A stretch of 64,000 nucleotides of DNA from Tepidimonas fonticaldi (GTDB lineage: Bacteria; Pseudomonadota; Gammaproteobacteria; Burkholderiales; Burkholderiaceae_C). The notes beneath the pieces are model-generated. The model searched no databases. It was not told the origin of the DNA and saw nothing but the letters and a program-made list of their open reading frames with translations. Location: contig NZ_VJOO01000015.1 of the NCBI RefSeq assembly GCF_007556755.1, forward strand, positions 1 through 64,000, written 5' to 3'. Shown here piece after piece: positions 1-11,007 of this stretch. A program made the translations under genes and the position numbers. How positions within the stretch are numbered: the first letter of the stretch is position 1; every line of letters starts with the position of its first letter.

Positions 1-126
1 GCCCAGCCCGACGGCCCGACCGTGTGGATGGTGGCCGGCGTCAACGGCGCGGGCAAGACCACCACCATCGGCAAGCTGACCTGGCACCTGGCCCACCACG
101 GTGCGACCGTCCTGCTGGCGGCGGCG
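1..126 (+). pseudogene. ftsY: ftsY GTPase-domain fragment, plus strand
   Basis: Frame 1 from the first base encodes about 42 residues that match the start of the G domain of FtsY, the signal recognition particle receptor GTPase. The P-loop is visible as VAGVNGAGKTTTIGKL, followed by the usual helix ending in VLLAA. Normal FtsY continues with GDTFRAAA, but here the frame turns into unrelated residues near position 124. The N-terminal part of the same protein lies immediately to the right on the opposite strand, so the two pieces of one gene face each other. The identity is secure. The arrangement is not a functional gene and may be a contig-end chimera. Confidence 0.85.
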
Positions 127-280
127 TCATGGCCGCGGGTTCGCCTGCTGGCTCGGCCGATGGTTCGGCCGATGCTTCGGCAGCCACGGCGGCCGGCGGG
201 GGGGCGGGCTCCGGCGCGGCAGAGGGCGCGGGCTCCTCCTCGCGGCTGCCGAAGAACTTTTTCTTGAGAAAGCTGAACAT
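127..280 (-). pseudogene. ftsY: ftsY N-terminal fragment, minus strand
   Basis: Reading leftwards from an ATG at 280, about 50 residues begin MFSFLKKKFFG and continue into a Glu/Pro/Ala-rich acidic stretch. This is the typical N-terminal A domain of betaproteobacterial FtsY, which helps it associate with the membrane. It lies divergent to the M16 peptidase gene at 311, which is the normal ftsY context in Comamonadaceae. The NG GTPase domain should follow to the left on the same strand, but the sequence inverts at about 118-126 in a GC-rich ggcggcgg stretch. The start codon is chosen because MFSFLKKKF is the family start. Confidence 0.8.
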
Positions 281-310
281 AGGGATGCTGCCTAGAATCG
301 ACGACATTCT

Positions 311-1753
311 ATGAAAGCGTATCTTTCGATCGATCGCGCCCGCCTTGGGTGCACCGTGCGCTGCGTGCGCGCCGTCTGGCGGCGGCTGGGGGCTGTCTGC
401 GCCGCGCTGTGGGTGGCGGGCGCGCTGGCGTCGGCGGTGCAGGCCGCCACCCCGGCGGCGACGGCGGCGTCGCGCGCGCAGACCTTTCAACTGGCCAATG
501 GCATGACCGTCATCGTGCAGCCCGACCGGCGCTCGCCCACGGCGGTGCAGATGCTGTGGCTGCGGGTCGGGGCCGTGGACGAGACGGACCGCGAATCGGG
601 CGTGGCCCATGTGCTCGAGCACATGATGTTCAAGGGCACCCCCACCGTGCCGGAGGGCGAGTTCTCGCGCCGCATCGCGGCGCTGGGCGGGCAGGAGAAT
701 GCCTTCACCTCGCGCGACATGACGGCCTACCATGTGCAGTTGCCCGCCGAGCGGCTGCCCGAGGCGATGCGTCTGGAAGCCGACCGCTTTGCCCACAACA
801 CCTGGAGCGATGACGCCTTTTTGCGCGAGCGGGCGGTGATCCAGGAAGAGCGCCGCCAGCGCATCGAGGACGAGCCGCAGTCCCAGCTGTACGAACAGTT
901 CATGGCCATGGCGTGGACCGTTCACCCCTACCGCCGCCCCGTCATCGGCTGGATGGGCCGCTTGCAGACCCTGGAGCCCGAGACGGTGCGCGACTTTTAC
1001 CGCCGCTGGTATGTGCCGGCCAACGCCGCCCTCGTGGTCGTGGGCGATGTGGACCCCGAGCAGGTGCGGCAGTGGGCGCAGGACACCTTTGGGCGGCTGC
1101 CGGCGCGCGCCGTGCCGCCCCGGCAGACCGACGCCGAGCCCGCCCAGCGCGGTCCGCGCCGGCTGGAGTGGCGTGGTCGCACCCAGCAGCCCACCGTGCT
1201 GATGGGCTGGCGCGTGCCGCGCCTGTCCCACCCGGACGCCGACGATGCCGACGCGCGCGATGCGCTGGCCTTGGTGCTGCTTGCCGGGGCGCTGGACGGG
1301 CACAGCGCCGCGCGCTTGGAGCGTGCCCTGGTGCAAGGGCAGGGGGGTGAGCGGCTGGCCGATTCGGTCGGTGCGTCCTACGGGCTGGCCGGGCGCGGGC
1401 CGGAGCTGTTTTTGCTCAGCGCGACGCCCCGGGCAGGGGTGGCCGTGGAAGCGGTGGAGGCCACCCTCAAAGCCGAGATCGGGCGCATCGCCCGCGAGGG
1501 CGTCACGCCCGCGGAGCTGCAGCGCATCAAAAACCAGTGGATGGCCAGCGAGGTGTACAAGCTGGACTCCACGTTTGCCCAGGCGCGCGAGCTGGGTATG
1601 CACTGGGTGCTGGGCTGGCCGCTGGACGCGGGCGCCCGGCTGCTGGAGCGGCTGCAGGCCGTCAGCGCCGAAGATGTGCAGCGCGTCGCCCGGCGCTACT
1701 TTCAGGACGACCAGCTCACCGTCGGCGTGCTGCGGCCGGAGGGCGGATCATGA
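311..1753 (+). CDS. M16 family zinc metallopeptidase, catalytic subunit
   Basis: A 480-residue M16 (pitrilysin/processing-peptidase) protein, predicted to be exported or periplasmic. A hydrophobic segment at about residues 25-46 ending in AVQA looks like a signal peptide. The inverted zinc motif HVLEH is at residues 100-104 (His100, Glu103 catalytic, His104). A downstream glutamate-rich helix (ERAVIQEERRQ) supplies the third ligand. The stop overlaps the start of the next gene, which encodes the non-catalytic M16 partner, so the two are translationally coupled and probably form a heterodimer. M16 pairs of this type degrade or process peptides. The substrate here is unknown. The divergent neighbour is ftsY. 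Confidence 0.9.
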   Translation: MKAYLSIDRARLGCTVRCVRAVWRRLGAVCAALWVAGALASAVQAATPAATAASRAQTFQLANGMTVIVQPDRRSPTAVQMLWLRVGAVDETDRESGVAHVLEHMMFKGTPTVPEGEFSRRIAALGGQENAFTSRDMTAYHVQLPAERLPEAMRLEADRFAHNTWSDDAFLRERAVIQEERRQRIEDEPQSQLYEQFMAMAWTVHPYRRPVIGWMGRLQTLEPETVRDFYRRWYVPANAALVVVGDVDPEQVRQWAQDTFGRLPARAVPPRQTDAEPAQRGPRRLEWRGRTQQPTVLMGWRVPRLSHPDADDADARDALALVLLAGALDGHSAARLERALVQGQGGERLADSVGASYGLAGRGPELFLLSATPRAGVAVEAVEATLKAEIGRIAREGVTPAELQRIKNQWMASEVYKLDSTFAQARELGMHWVLGWPLDAGARLLERLQAVSAEDVQRVARRYFQDDQLTVGVLRPEGGS

Positions 1754-3086
1754 GGCGCGCGCTGGCCGCCCTGCGGGGGCTGATCGTGGGGCTGGCGGTG
1801 TGCCTGTCGCTGCCGGTGCTGGCGGCGCTGCCCATCGAGCACTGGACCCTGCCCAATGGCGCGCGGGTCTATTGGGTGCGCAGCGACGCCCTGCCCATGC
1901 TGGATGTGCGCCTCGAGGCCGATGGGGGCAGCCGCCGCGATCCGGCCGGCCAAGCCGGCTTGGCCGCGGCGACGGCCCTGATGCTGGGGCGGGGCATCGA
2001 AGCCCGCGACGGTCAGCCGGCGTTGGACGAGAACGCCCTGACCGAGGCTTGGGCCGACCTGGGGGCGCAGTGGAGCGCCGTGGCCACGCTGGATCGCTTC
2101 AGCGTGTCGCTGCGCACGCTCACCCGGCCGGATCTGCTGGAGCGGGCCGTGGCGTTGGCGGCCCGCCAACTGGCCGCCCCGGCCTTCGATGCCGCGGTCT
2201 GGGCGCGGGAGCGCGATCGCCTGGTCGCCGCCTGGCGCGAGGCGCAGGCCCAACCCGATACCCTGGCGCGCCTGCGCTATGCCGAGGCGGTCTACCGGGG
2301 GCACCCGTACGGGGTGGACGCCACCCCCGACACCTGGGCCGCCATCGACCGGGCGGCGCTGCAGGACTTTTATCGCCGCCACACCCGTGCCTGCGACGCG
2401 CGCGTCACGCTGGTCGGGCCGATCGGCCGTGAGCAGGCCGAGTCGATCGCCAACCGCCTGTTGGCCGGGTGGGCCGCGCACGGCTGTGCGCCACTGCCCG
2501 CCGTGCCCGAGGTCGCGCCGCTGGAGCGTGCGCAAGACCTGCGCCTGCCGTTCCCGGGGGCGGCGCAGGCACAGATCCTGATCGGGCGGCCGGGGATCGC
2601 CCGCCGGGATCCCGACTACCTGCCGCTGCTGCTGGCCAACCACATCTTCGGCGGGGGCGGGTTCACCTCCCGGCTGATGCGCGAGATCCGCGAGCAGCGC
2701 GGCCTGACCTACGGTGTCTACAGCCACTTTCTGGCCGGCCGGCATGCCGGGGCCTTTACCGTGATGCTGCAGACGCGCCCGGACCAGGCCGATCTGGCCG
2801 TCTCCCTGGTGCGGGAATCGCTGCGCCGCTTCACCGCCGAGGGGCCGACGGACGACGAAATCGCGGCGGCCAAAACATCGCTGATCCAGGGCTTTGCCCT
2901 GCGCTTGGACAGCAACCGCAAGGTGCTCGATCAGGTGGCGGCGCTGGCCTGGTCGGATCTTCCGCTGGACGAGCTGGACACCTGGACCGCGCGGCTGGCG
3001 GCGATCGACCGGGACACCCTGATGCGCGCATGGCGCCGCGTGATCGACCCCGAACGGCTGGTGACCGTCGTGGTCGGGGGCCAGCC

Positions 3087-3090
<4 letters not shown>
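1750..3090 (+). CDS. M16 family peptidase-like protein, partner subunit lacking the zinc motif
   Basis: A 446-residue M16-fold protein whose ATG overlaps the preceding stop (ATGA). An N-terminal hydrophobic stretch (LIVGLAVCLSLPVLAA) is a probable signal peptide. At the position where HxxEH should lie the sequence reads AGLAAATALML, so it cannot bind the catalytic zinc. The C-terminal half keeps the glycine-rich FGGGGFTSRLM segment and the REQRGLTYGVYS segment, whose Arg/Tyr pair in split M16 enzymes completes the substrate site of the zinc-bearing partner. Together with the 311-1753 product it should form an obligate two-chain peptidase. Its stop overlaps the GTG start of rsmD. Confidence 0.88.
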
Positions 3091-5132
<2,042 letters not shown>

Positions 5133-5170
5133 CGTTGCGTGCCCTCGTGTGCGGGGTGGCGATCATGGCA

Positions 5171-5201
5171 CCAAAACCGAAGGCCCGCGCGGTGCGGGCC
5201 T
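5171..5201 (-). terminator. Candidate intrinsic terminator after rplY
   Basis: An eight-base-pair GC-rich stem (5181-5188 with 5194-5201, five-base loop) lies between rplY and pth. On the minus strand it is followed by a T-enriched stretch (TTCGGTTTTGG). It could end or attenuate rplY transcription before pth. The U-tract is imperfect, so read-through is likely. Confidence 0.4.
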
Positions 5202-5269
5202 CGGTGGGGCGGCCGCCGTCGGCAGCCGCTGGGGGGCGGCGAGTGGGGCCGGGGTGCGGCCCCGGGGCC

Positions 5270-5896
5270 TCACTTCTTGCCCTTCTTGCCCTTCTTGTCG
5301 TCGGCCGCGGCGGCGGTGGGCGCCGTCACGACTTCTTCCACCGGCTCGACGACGGTGGCGATGGTCGGGTTGGGCTTGCCATGGGTGACGATCTTGATGC
5401 CCGCGGCCAGCTTCAGGTCGTTGGCGTGCAGGCTCTGGCCCTTGTGCAGGTTGCCCAGGTCGACCTCGATGAAGTCGGGCAGCTGGGTGGCCAGGCACTC
5501 GATCTCCAGCTCGGTGACGACGTGGTTGATCAGGCACTTGTCGGCCTTGACCGCCGGGCTGTTGTCGGCGTTGACGAAGTGCAGCGGCACCTTCTTGCGC
5601 AGGCGGGTGTTCTCGTCCACGCGCTGGAAGTCCACATGCAGCACTTGCGGCTTGTAGGGGTGGTATTGCACGTCGCGCAGAACGACCTTGGTGACCTGGC
5701 CGCCGAGTTCCATCTCCAGCACGGAGGAGTGGAAGGCCTCTTTCTGGATGGCCTGCCACAGGGCGTTGTGGTCCAGCTCGATGGCTTGCGGGGCGGCGTT
5801 GCCGCCATAGACGATGCCGGGCGTCTTGCCGGTGTTGCGCAGGCGGCGGCTCGCACCCGTGCCCTGCGTCTGGCGCTCGAAAGCGGTGAATTTCAT
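5270..5896 (-). CDS. rplY: 50S ribosomal protein L25 (long, CTC-type)
   Basis: A 208-residue L25/TL5/CTC protein that binds 5S rRNA in the large subunit. The N-terminal [21 protein letters not shown] is the L25 RNA-binding start. [11 protein letters not shown]-like and [17 protein letters not shown] segments mark the L25 fold and the C-terminal TL5 extension respectively. The tail is Ala/Lys rich, ending [13 protein letters not shown] Shine-Dalgarno element sits about 11 bases before the ATG at 5896. It follows prs on the same strand, the usual prs-rplY-pth order. Confidence 0.96.
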   Translation of the reverse strand: MKFTAFERQTQGTGASRRLRNTGKTPGIVYGGNAAPQAIELDHNALWQAIQKEAFHSSVLEMELGGQVTKVVLRDVQYHPYKPQVLHVDFQRVDENTRLRKKVPLHFVNADNSPAVKADKCLINHVVTELEIECLATQLPDFIEVDLGNLHKGQSLHANDLKLAAGIKIVTHGKPNPTIATVVEPVEEVVTAPTAAAADDKKGKKGKK

Positions 5897-5952
5897 GCTC
5901 TGACTCCAATCTGGGGGCGGCCGCGACCAGCGCGCCCCGTTCTCACGACAAT

Positions 5953-5970
5953 GCCACCCGGGCGGGTGGC
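5953..5970. other. Perfect stem-loop between prs and rplY
   Basis: A seven-base-pair perfect inverted repeat (gccaccc, gggtggc) with a four-base loop lies in the 149-base gap between prs and rplY. It is not followed by a T-run on either strand, so it is not a standard intrinsic terminator. It may be an RNA-processing or attenuation hairpin. Confidence 0.3.
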
Positions 5971-6045
5971 GCGAAATCCGGTGCCCCGATCACCCATCGG
6001 GCGGGGCGCCGGCATGCCCTGTGGGCTGGCGCGGGAAAGCCCCGC

Positions 6046-7032
6046 TCAGCCCTGGTTTTCCGATTCGGCGAACAGGCTCATCACCGACTCGCCATTGGCG
6101 ATGCGGGCGATGGTTTCGGCGAACAGCGGGGCCACGGTGAGCTGGCGGATCTTGCCGCAGGCGCGGGCCGCCTCGCTCAGCGGGATGGTGTTGGTGACCA
6201 CCAGTTCGTCCAGCGCATCGCCCTTGGCGACGCGCTCCACGGCCGGGCCGGACAGGATGGGGTGCGTCACGTAGGCAAACACCTTTTCGGCCCCGCGCTC
6301 CTTGAGCACCTCGGCCGCCTTGACCAGCGTGCCCGCGGTGTCCACCATGTCGTCCATGATCACGCAGTGGCGGCCCTCGATGTCGCCGATGACGTGCATG
6401 ACCTCGGACACATTGGGCTTGGGGCGGCGCTTGTCGATGATGGCCATGTCGCAGTCGAGCTGCTTGGCCAGCGCGCGCGCGCGCACCACACCGCCGACGT
6501 CCGGCGAGACGACGAGCAGGTTGGGGTAGTTCTTCTGCCGCAGATCGCCCAGCAGGACCGGCGAGGCGTAGATGTTGTCGACCGGGATGTCGAAAAAGCC
6601 CTGGATCTGGTCGGCGTGCAGGTCCATGGTCAGCACGCGCTCGACGCCGACCACCTGCAGCATGTTGGCCACGACCTTGGCGCTGATGGGCACGCGGCTG
6701 GAGCGCGGGCGGCGGTCCTGGCGCGCATAGCCAAAGTACGGGATCACCGCCGAGATGCGCGCGGCCGACGCGCGTTTGAGCGCATCGACCATGATGACGA
6801 GTTCCATCAGGTTCTCGTTGGTCGGCGCGCAGGTGGGCTGGATGACGAAGATGTCGCGGGCGCGGACGTTTTGCCCGATTTCGACCGTCACCTCGCCATC
6901 GGAGAAGCGGCCGACGTGGGCCGCCCCCAGGCTGGTGCCCAGATGGCGGGCGATTTCAGCGGCCAGTGCCGGGTTGGCATTGCCGGTGAAGAGCATGAAA
7001 TCCGGGGCGTGCGCTGGCGTCGAGCGTTCCAT
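6046..7032 (-). CDS. prs: Ribose-phosphate pyrophosphokinase (PRPP synthase)
   Basis: A 328-residue class I PRPP synthase that makes 5-phosphoribosyl-1-diphosphate from ribose 5-phosphate and ATP for nucleotide, His and Trp synthesis. Visible signatures are the N-terminal [10 protein letters not shown], the [13 protein letters not shown]-site segment, the [11 protein letters not shown] signature, KRRPKPN, and the PRPP loop [11 protein letters not shown]. The ATG at 7032 is preferred. Upstream in-frame codons run into the tRNA-Gln gene and are not protein. A tRNA gene just upstream of prs is typical of this order. Confidence 0.97.
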   Translation of the reverse strand: MERSTPAHAPDFMLFTGNANPALAAEIARHLGTSLGAAHVGRFSDGEVTVEIGQNVRARDIFVIQPTCAPTNENLMELVIMVDALKRASAARISAVIPYFGYARQDRRPRSSRVPISAKVVANMLQVVGVERVLTMDLHADQIQGFFDIPVDNIYASPVLLGDLRQKNYPNLLVVSPDVGGVVRARALAKQLDCDMAIIDKRRPKPNVSEVMHVIGDIEGRHCVIMDDMVDTAGTLVKAAEVLKERGAEKVFAYVTHPILSGPAVERVAKGDALDELVVTNTIPLSEAARACGKIRQLTVAPLFAETIARIANGESVMSLFAESENQG

Positions 7033-7058
7033 GGTGTTACCGGCACTGGGAAGGAATT

Positions 7059-7135
7059 TGGCAGGGGAGGAAGGATTCGAACCCTCGCATGTCGGAATCA
7101 AAATCCGATGCCTTAACCAACTTGGCGACTCCCCT
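7059..7135 (-). tRNA. tRNA-Gln (anticodon TTG)
   Basis: A complete 77-base cloverleaf on the minus strand with encoded CCA (complement of 7059-7061). The acceptor stem pairs 7129-7135 with 7063-7069 (AGGGGAG/CTCCCCT). The anticodon loop TTTTGAT, inside a TCGGA/TCCGA stem, gives anticodon TTG. The T-arm reads GGGTTCGAATCC. It lies 26 bases upstream of the prs start, on the same strand. Confidence 0.95.
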
Positions 7136-7199
7136 ACACAGGTTCACCGCTGACGCGATGCACCGTATGCAGCGTTGCTGGCGTCTGCAGCAACAAGAC

Positions 7200-8096
7200 T
7201 CATATTATAGCGTCTTTTTGCCACCCAACCAGCGGGTGTTCCGGCAAACCGTGGCAGATCCGCATCTGCCAGCCGTTCGGCCAGTCCGCCGTTTGCACGG
7301 CGGCCGCTTCGGCGTCGCCGGGCAGCACCGCGAACACGGCACTGCCCGAGCCGGTCATGCGGGGCTGCAGTCCCAGACGGGTCAGCCGCTCGAGGGCTGC
7401 GGCGACGTCGGGGCACAGGCGCATGGCCACGGGTTGCAGGTCGTTGCGGCCCCACGGTCGAATGGGATCGGCAGCGATGCCGGCAACGAAGTCGCGCATT
7501 ATAGCCAATGGCGTGGCCCGCTCCAGGTCGCTGGCGGTATAAATCGCGGCGGTCGCGGTGCCCGCGGCCGGCTTGACGATCGCATAGCGGGCTGTGGGCA
7601 GGTCCACGGGCGTGAGCCGGTCCCCGATGCCTTCGACCCAGGCGTTGCGCCCCCCCAGAAAAAACGGCACGTCGGCCCCCAGTCGGGTGCCCAGGCGGAT
7701 CAGCGCGTCGCGCGGCCAGTCCAGCCCCCACAGGCGGTTGAGGGCCATCAGGGTGCTGGCCGCGTCGCTGGATCCGCCGCCCAAGCCGGCCTGCTGCGGG
7801 ATGCGCTTGTCCAGCACGATGTGCGCGCCCAGGGAGCAGCCGCTGGCCGCCTGCAGGGCGCGCGCGGCGCGCAGGCACAGGTCGTCCTCGGGCAGGGGGG
7901 GCGAGGCGTCGCCGGCGGGGCGCAGGTCTTCGCGCGACAGGCGGCCATCGCGCCGCGTCTCCAGGTGCAGCGTATCGGCCCAATCCACCAGCCGAAAGAC
8001 CGATTGCAGCTCGTGGTAGCCGTCGGCGCGGCGGCCCGTGACGTGCAGAAACAGATTGATCTTGGCGGGGGCGGGAACGTCGAGCAGTCGTTGCAT
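7200..8096 (-). CDS. ispE: 4-diphosphocytidyl-2-C-methyl-D-erythritol kinase
   Basis: A 298-residue GHMP-family kinase that phosphorylates CDP-ME in the MEP isoprenoid pathway. The N-terminal PAPAKINLFLHVTGRRADGYH is the family start, with the substrate-site Lys in AKINL. The ATP loop is QAGLGGGSSDAASTL. The C-terminal TGSGSAVFAVL matches GHMP motif III. The gene starts four bases after the lolB stop on the same strand. ispE-lolB adjacency is standard in betaproteobacteria. Confidence 0.96.
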   Translation of the reverse strand: MQRLLDVPAPAKINLFLHVTGRRADGYHELQSVFRLVDWADTLHLETRRDGRLSREDLRPAGDASPPLPEDDLCLRAARALQAASGCSLGAHIVLDKRIPQQAGLGGGSSDAASTLMALNRLWGLDWPRDALIRLGTRLGADVPFFLGGRNAWVEGIGDRLTPVDLPTARYAIVKPAAGTATAAIYTASDLERATPLAIMRDFVAGIAADPIRPWGRNDLQPVAMRLCPDVAAALERLTRLGLQPRMTGSGSAVFAVLPGDAEAAAVQTADWPNGWQMRICHGLPEHPLVGWQKDAII

Positions 8097-8099
8097 GGA

Positions 8100-8594
8100 T
8101 CAGGGTTGCCAGAGCAGGCGCAGATCGGCGGCGGGCGGTGGGGTGGCGCGGCGCGCGCGCAGGCGGCCTTGCGGCTGCTCCGTCAGGTCCACCTCCCAGC
8201 CGGGGACGTCCTGGGCCGTGCCGCCAAGCCAGGCAAACAGGGCCGCGACGGGCAGCGGCGCGCCGGTCAAGTCGGCGGTCAGGGTCTCCAGGCTGTCGTA
8301 ACGGCGAGGGGGGGCAGCGCCGCGGTCCAGCCAGGCGCCTGCGCCGTCCCAGCGGATCGTGGCCACGGTTTGCCCCAGGGGGGTGTACAGGCGCAGCACG
8401 CCTTGGGCGGGCGTGCCGTCCAGCTCGAAGCTGGCGCTCCAGCGCTGGGGGGGCTCCGTCGCCAGGGTGAGGGCGAGCCGCCCGCTCCATGCCGCGGGCG
8501 TCGGCGCGGGCGGCGTGGCGCATCCGGCGAGCAGCACCCCGGCGACGAGCGCGAGCGCCACCGCCCGCCGCCGGGTCCCGCTGCGCGGCCTCAC
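8100..8594 (-). CDS. lolB: Outer-membrane lipoprotein insertion protein LolB
   Basis: A 164-residue lipoprotein that receives lipoproteins from LolA and inserts them into the outer membrane. The GTG start at 8594 overlaps the stop of the upstream TPR gene. The signal sequence is followed by lipobox LLAGC with the acylated cysteine at residue 25. The body has the LolB pattern AWSGRLALTL, LYTPLGQTVATIRWDG and DLTGAPLPVAALFAWL. It is shorter than E. coli LolB (about 207 residues) but of normal size for Burkholderiales. Confidence 0.9.
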   Translation of the reverse strand: MRPRSGTRRRAVALALVAGVLLAGCATPPAPTPAAWSGRLALTLATEPPQRWSASFELDGTPAQGVLRLYTPLGQTVATIRWDGAGAWLDRGAAPPRRYDSLETLTADLTGAPLPVAALFAWLGGTAQDVPGWEVDLTEQPQGRLRARRATPPPAADLRLLWQP

Positions 8595-10024
8595 GGCTCG
8601 ACACCGAGGCGCCGCAGCGTCTCGGTGAGCGTTCGGTTGCGGCGGTCGAGTTCGAGCCCCTGGCGCCAGACCGCGCGGGCCAAATCGGACTCGCCCAGCA
8701 CCCAGAGCACTTCGCCCAGATGGGCGGCGATTTCGGCATCGGGGCGGCGTTGCAGCGCGTCGGCGAGTAGCCGGCGCGCTTCGCTCAGGTTGCCCAGGCG
8801 AAACTCCACCCAGCCCAGGCTGTCGATGATGTAGGCATCGTCCGGGGCGCGGCGCAAGGCTTCCTGGATCAGCGCCTTGGCCTCGGGCAGGCGCTCGCCC
8901 CGGTCGGCCAGCGCGTAGCCCAGGGCGTTGTAGGCGTGGGGGTCGTCCGGCTGGCGCTGGATCAGCTCGCGCAGCAGGCGCTCCATCTCGGCCAGCCGCC
9001 CCAGCCGCTCGGCGGCCATGGCCTGCTCGTACATCAGATCGGTGTCGGCCGGGGCCGTCTGCAGCGCCTGGTTCAGGAGGTCGTAGGCCTCCTGCGCATG
9101 GTCGTGGTCGCGCAGCAGGCGGGCTTCGGCCACGCGCAGGCGGCGCTGGCCCTCGGCATCCAGAGGCGGTGCCGGCTGCAGCAGGGCGCGGCCTTCGGGC
9201 AGCCGGCCACGCTCCGCCAGCGCCCGGGCGTAGGCGATGCGCACGGCGGGGTCGGCGTCCGGCGCGTCCCGCGTGGCCAGCAGATGGCGCTGAAGGAGGG
9301 ATTCGGCATCGGCCGGCCAGGCGTCCAGCAGCTCCAGCGCCAGCAGCGCCGCGGGCGCGGAGCGGGGATCGGCGCGCACCGCCTGGCGTGCGGACTGCAG
9401 GGCGTCGGCGTCCTGTCCGGCCTGGCGCTGCACGCGCCCGAGTGCCGCCCAGGCCGCGGCAGCGGTGTCTGGGGCCCGCAGGGAGGGCTCGAGCGCCACG
9501 CGGGCGGCGGCCACGGCTTCGGTTTTGTCCGTGGCGCGGGCCAGCGCCGTGGGCACCAGCGCAATCAGCCCGGGCCGGCGCGCGGCGGGGGCGGCGCGGA
9601 TCCAGTCGCGCAGCAGCGGACCCATGTCGCGCACGCGCTGCAGGCCGATCAGCAGTTGCAGTTCGGTGCGGCGCGCTTCGTCGTCGCTGGGCAGCGCGGC
9701 CGACCAGTCCCGCGCGGCGGTCAGCGCGGCCTGCGGGGCGCGGCCTTGCAGGGCGATTTCGATGGCGCGCTGGAACAGCTCCGGTTGGCGCGTGCGCTTG
9801 GCCGCATCGAGGATGAGGGAATACGCCGCGCCCGGGTCGGTGCGGCGCTGCAGCTCGCCCAGCAGAAGCTGATAGAACAGCTCGGCGTCGAGCGCCGAGG
9901 GTTGCGGGGTCTGGGCCGCGGGCGGGTTCGGCTGGGTGGGGGCCGTCTGCCCCAGCGCTGCCGGGGCGTGCCACAGGCAGCCGAGCAGCCAGGGGGTGAC
10001 GAGCAGGGGGCGCAGGCGCGGCAT
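8591..10024 (-). CDS. Exported tetratricopeptide-repeat protein
   Basis: A 477-residue protein with an N-terminal signal sequence ([19 protein letters not shown]) followed by a low-complexity Pro/Gln/Thr linker. At least nine helical TPR-like units follow, clearest at the C-terminus ([29 protein letters not shown]-type units). It is predicted to be periplasmic or envelope-associated and is translationally coupled to lolB, with ispE beyond. This neighbour set is conserved in Comamonadaceae and suggests a scaffold role in envelope or lipoprotein biogenesis. No enzymatic motif is seen and the exact function is unknown. Confidence 0.85.
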   Translation of the reverse strand: MPRLRPLLVTPWLLGCLWHAPAALGQTAPTQPNPPAAQTPQPSALDAELFYQLLLGELQRRTDPGAAYSLILDAAKRTRQPELFQRAIEIALQGRAPQAALTAARDWSAALPSDDEARRTELQLLIGLQRVRDMGPLLRDWIRAAPAARRPGLIALVPTALARATDKTEAVAAARVALEPSLRAPDTAAAAWAALGRVQRQAGQDADALQSARQAVRADPRSAPAALLALELLDAWPADAESLLQRHLLATRDAPDADPAVRIAYARALAERGRLPEGRALLQPAPPLDAEGQRRLRVAEARLLRDHDHAQEAYDLLNQALQTAPADTDLMYEQAMAAERLGRLAEMERLLRELIQRQPDDPHAYNALGYALADRGERLPEAKALIQEALRRAPDDAYIIDSLGWVEFRLGNLSEARRLLADALQRRPDAEIAAHLGEVLWVLGESDLARAVWRQGLELDRRNRTLTETLRRLGVEP

Positions 10025-10099
10025 GGAGGTTCCGTTACGGGGAATGCCCGATTGATCATAATCCAGCGCGTCCGTTCATGCCCTGGCGCGTCGATTCCC

Positions 10100-10912
10100 A
10101 TGCCCGAGTTGCCCGAAGTCGAAGTCACCCGGCTGCGCATCGCCGACCGGCTGGTCGGCGCGCGCATCGAAGCCGTGCGGTTGGGGCAGCCGTTGCGCTG
10201 GCCGCTGGGGGTGGCGCCGCAGGCGCTGGTGGGGCGCCAGGTGCGGGCGGTGCGGCGGCGGGGCAAATATCTGCTGCTGGATCTGGACGAGGGCTTGCTG
10301 CTGCTGCACCTGGGCATGTCGGGCAGCCTGACGATGGGCGAGGCGCTGCCGCCACCGGGGCGCCACGACCATGTGGATCTGCACACCGATCGCGGCACAC
10401 TGCGGCTGCACGATCCGCGCCGCTTTGGCGCCGTGGTCCACGCGCGCGGCGAGGACGATGCGGTGGCGCAGCGACTGCTGGGCGACCTGGGGGTGGAGCC
10501 GTTGGAGGTCGCCTTCGACCCGATCCGCTTCCACGCCGCGCTGCGCGGCCGGCGCGCCCCGATCAAAACCGTGCTGCTGGCGGGCGACGTCGTGGTCGGG
10601 GTCGGCAACATTTATGCGAGCGAGGCGCTCTTTCTGGCGGGCATTCGGCCCACGACGCCGGCCATGCGCCTGAGCCGGCCGCGCGTGGCGCGGTTGCATG
10701 CCGCCATACGCCAGGTGTTGCAGCGCGCGCTGGCCGTCGGGGGCAGCACCCTGCGGGACTTTCGCGTCGATGGGCAGGGCGGCTACTTTCAGCTCGAGAT
10801 GTGGGTGTACGACCGCGCCGGCCAGCCGTGCCGGGTTTGCGGCACGCCGATCCGCCTGATTCGCCAGGGCCAGCGCTCCACCTATTACTGCCCGCGCTGC
10901 CAGGCTCGCTGA
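10100..10912 (+). CDS. mutM: Formamidopyrimidine-DNA glycosylase
   Basis: A 270-residue base-excision repair enzyme that removes 8-oxoguanine and FaPy lesions and cleaves the abasic site. After Met removal Pro2 is the Schiff-base nucleophile, followed by Glu3 (MPELPEVEV). HLGMSGSL and HDPRRFG are family motifs. The C-terminal zinc finger has four cysteines (CRVCG and CPRC) with the lesion-recognition loop [10 protein letters not shown]. It is divergent from the TPR gene, with a CATAAT -10-like element near 10056. mutY follows 2 kb downstream, so two parts of the GO repair system lie close together. Confidence 0.97.
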   Translation: MPELPEVEVTRLRIADRLVGARIEAVRLGQPLRWPLGVAPQALVGRQVRAVRRRGKYLLLDLDEGLLLLHLGMSGSLTMGEALPPPGRHDHVDLHTDRGTLRLHDPRRFGAVVHARGEDDAVAQRLLGDLGVEPLEVAFDPIRFHAALRGRRAPIKTVLLAGDVVVGVGNIYASEALFLAGIRPTTPAMRLSRPRVARLHAAIRQVLQRALAVGGSTLRDFRVDGQGGYFQLEMWVYDRAGQPCRVCGTPIRLIRQGQRSTYYCPRCQAR

Positions 10913-10970
10913 GCGGCCGCCGCTGAGCGGCGGGCCTGCGCCGGGGGCGCTCGGCGCGGCTGGCGGGGTG

Positions 10971-10976
10971 TATAGT
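10971..10976 (+). promoter_or_regulatory. -10-like TATAGT before the dynamin-like GTPase gene
   Basis: TATAGT ends 31 bases before the chosen ATG at 11008. A transcript starting near 10983 would exclude the in-frame ATG at 10975, which supports the downstream start. No convincing -35 box is visible. Confidence 0.35.
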
Positions 10977-11007
10977 GGCCCGACCGACGGATCCGCCGCC
11001 ACCGCTC

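Noticed and set aside
41-1603. A 520-codon minus-strand frame across the first M16 gene
   Set aside because: Only its last 50 or so codons (FtsY N-terminus) are real; the rest is antisense to the M16 peptidase and has the composition of a shadow frame.
7033-7101. A longer N-terminus for prs
   Set aside because: The extra codons are the antisense-like translation of the tRNA-Gln gene.
10905-10935. Two copies of CGCTGAGCGGC after mutM
   Set aside because: This is a short direct repeat in GC-rich spacer, with no T-run and no sign of a terminator or mobile element.
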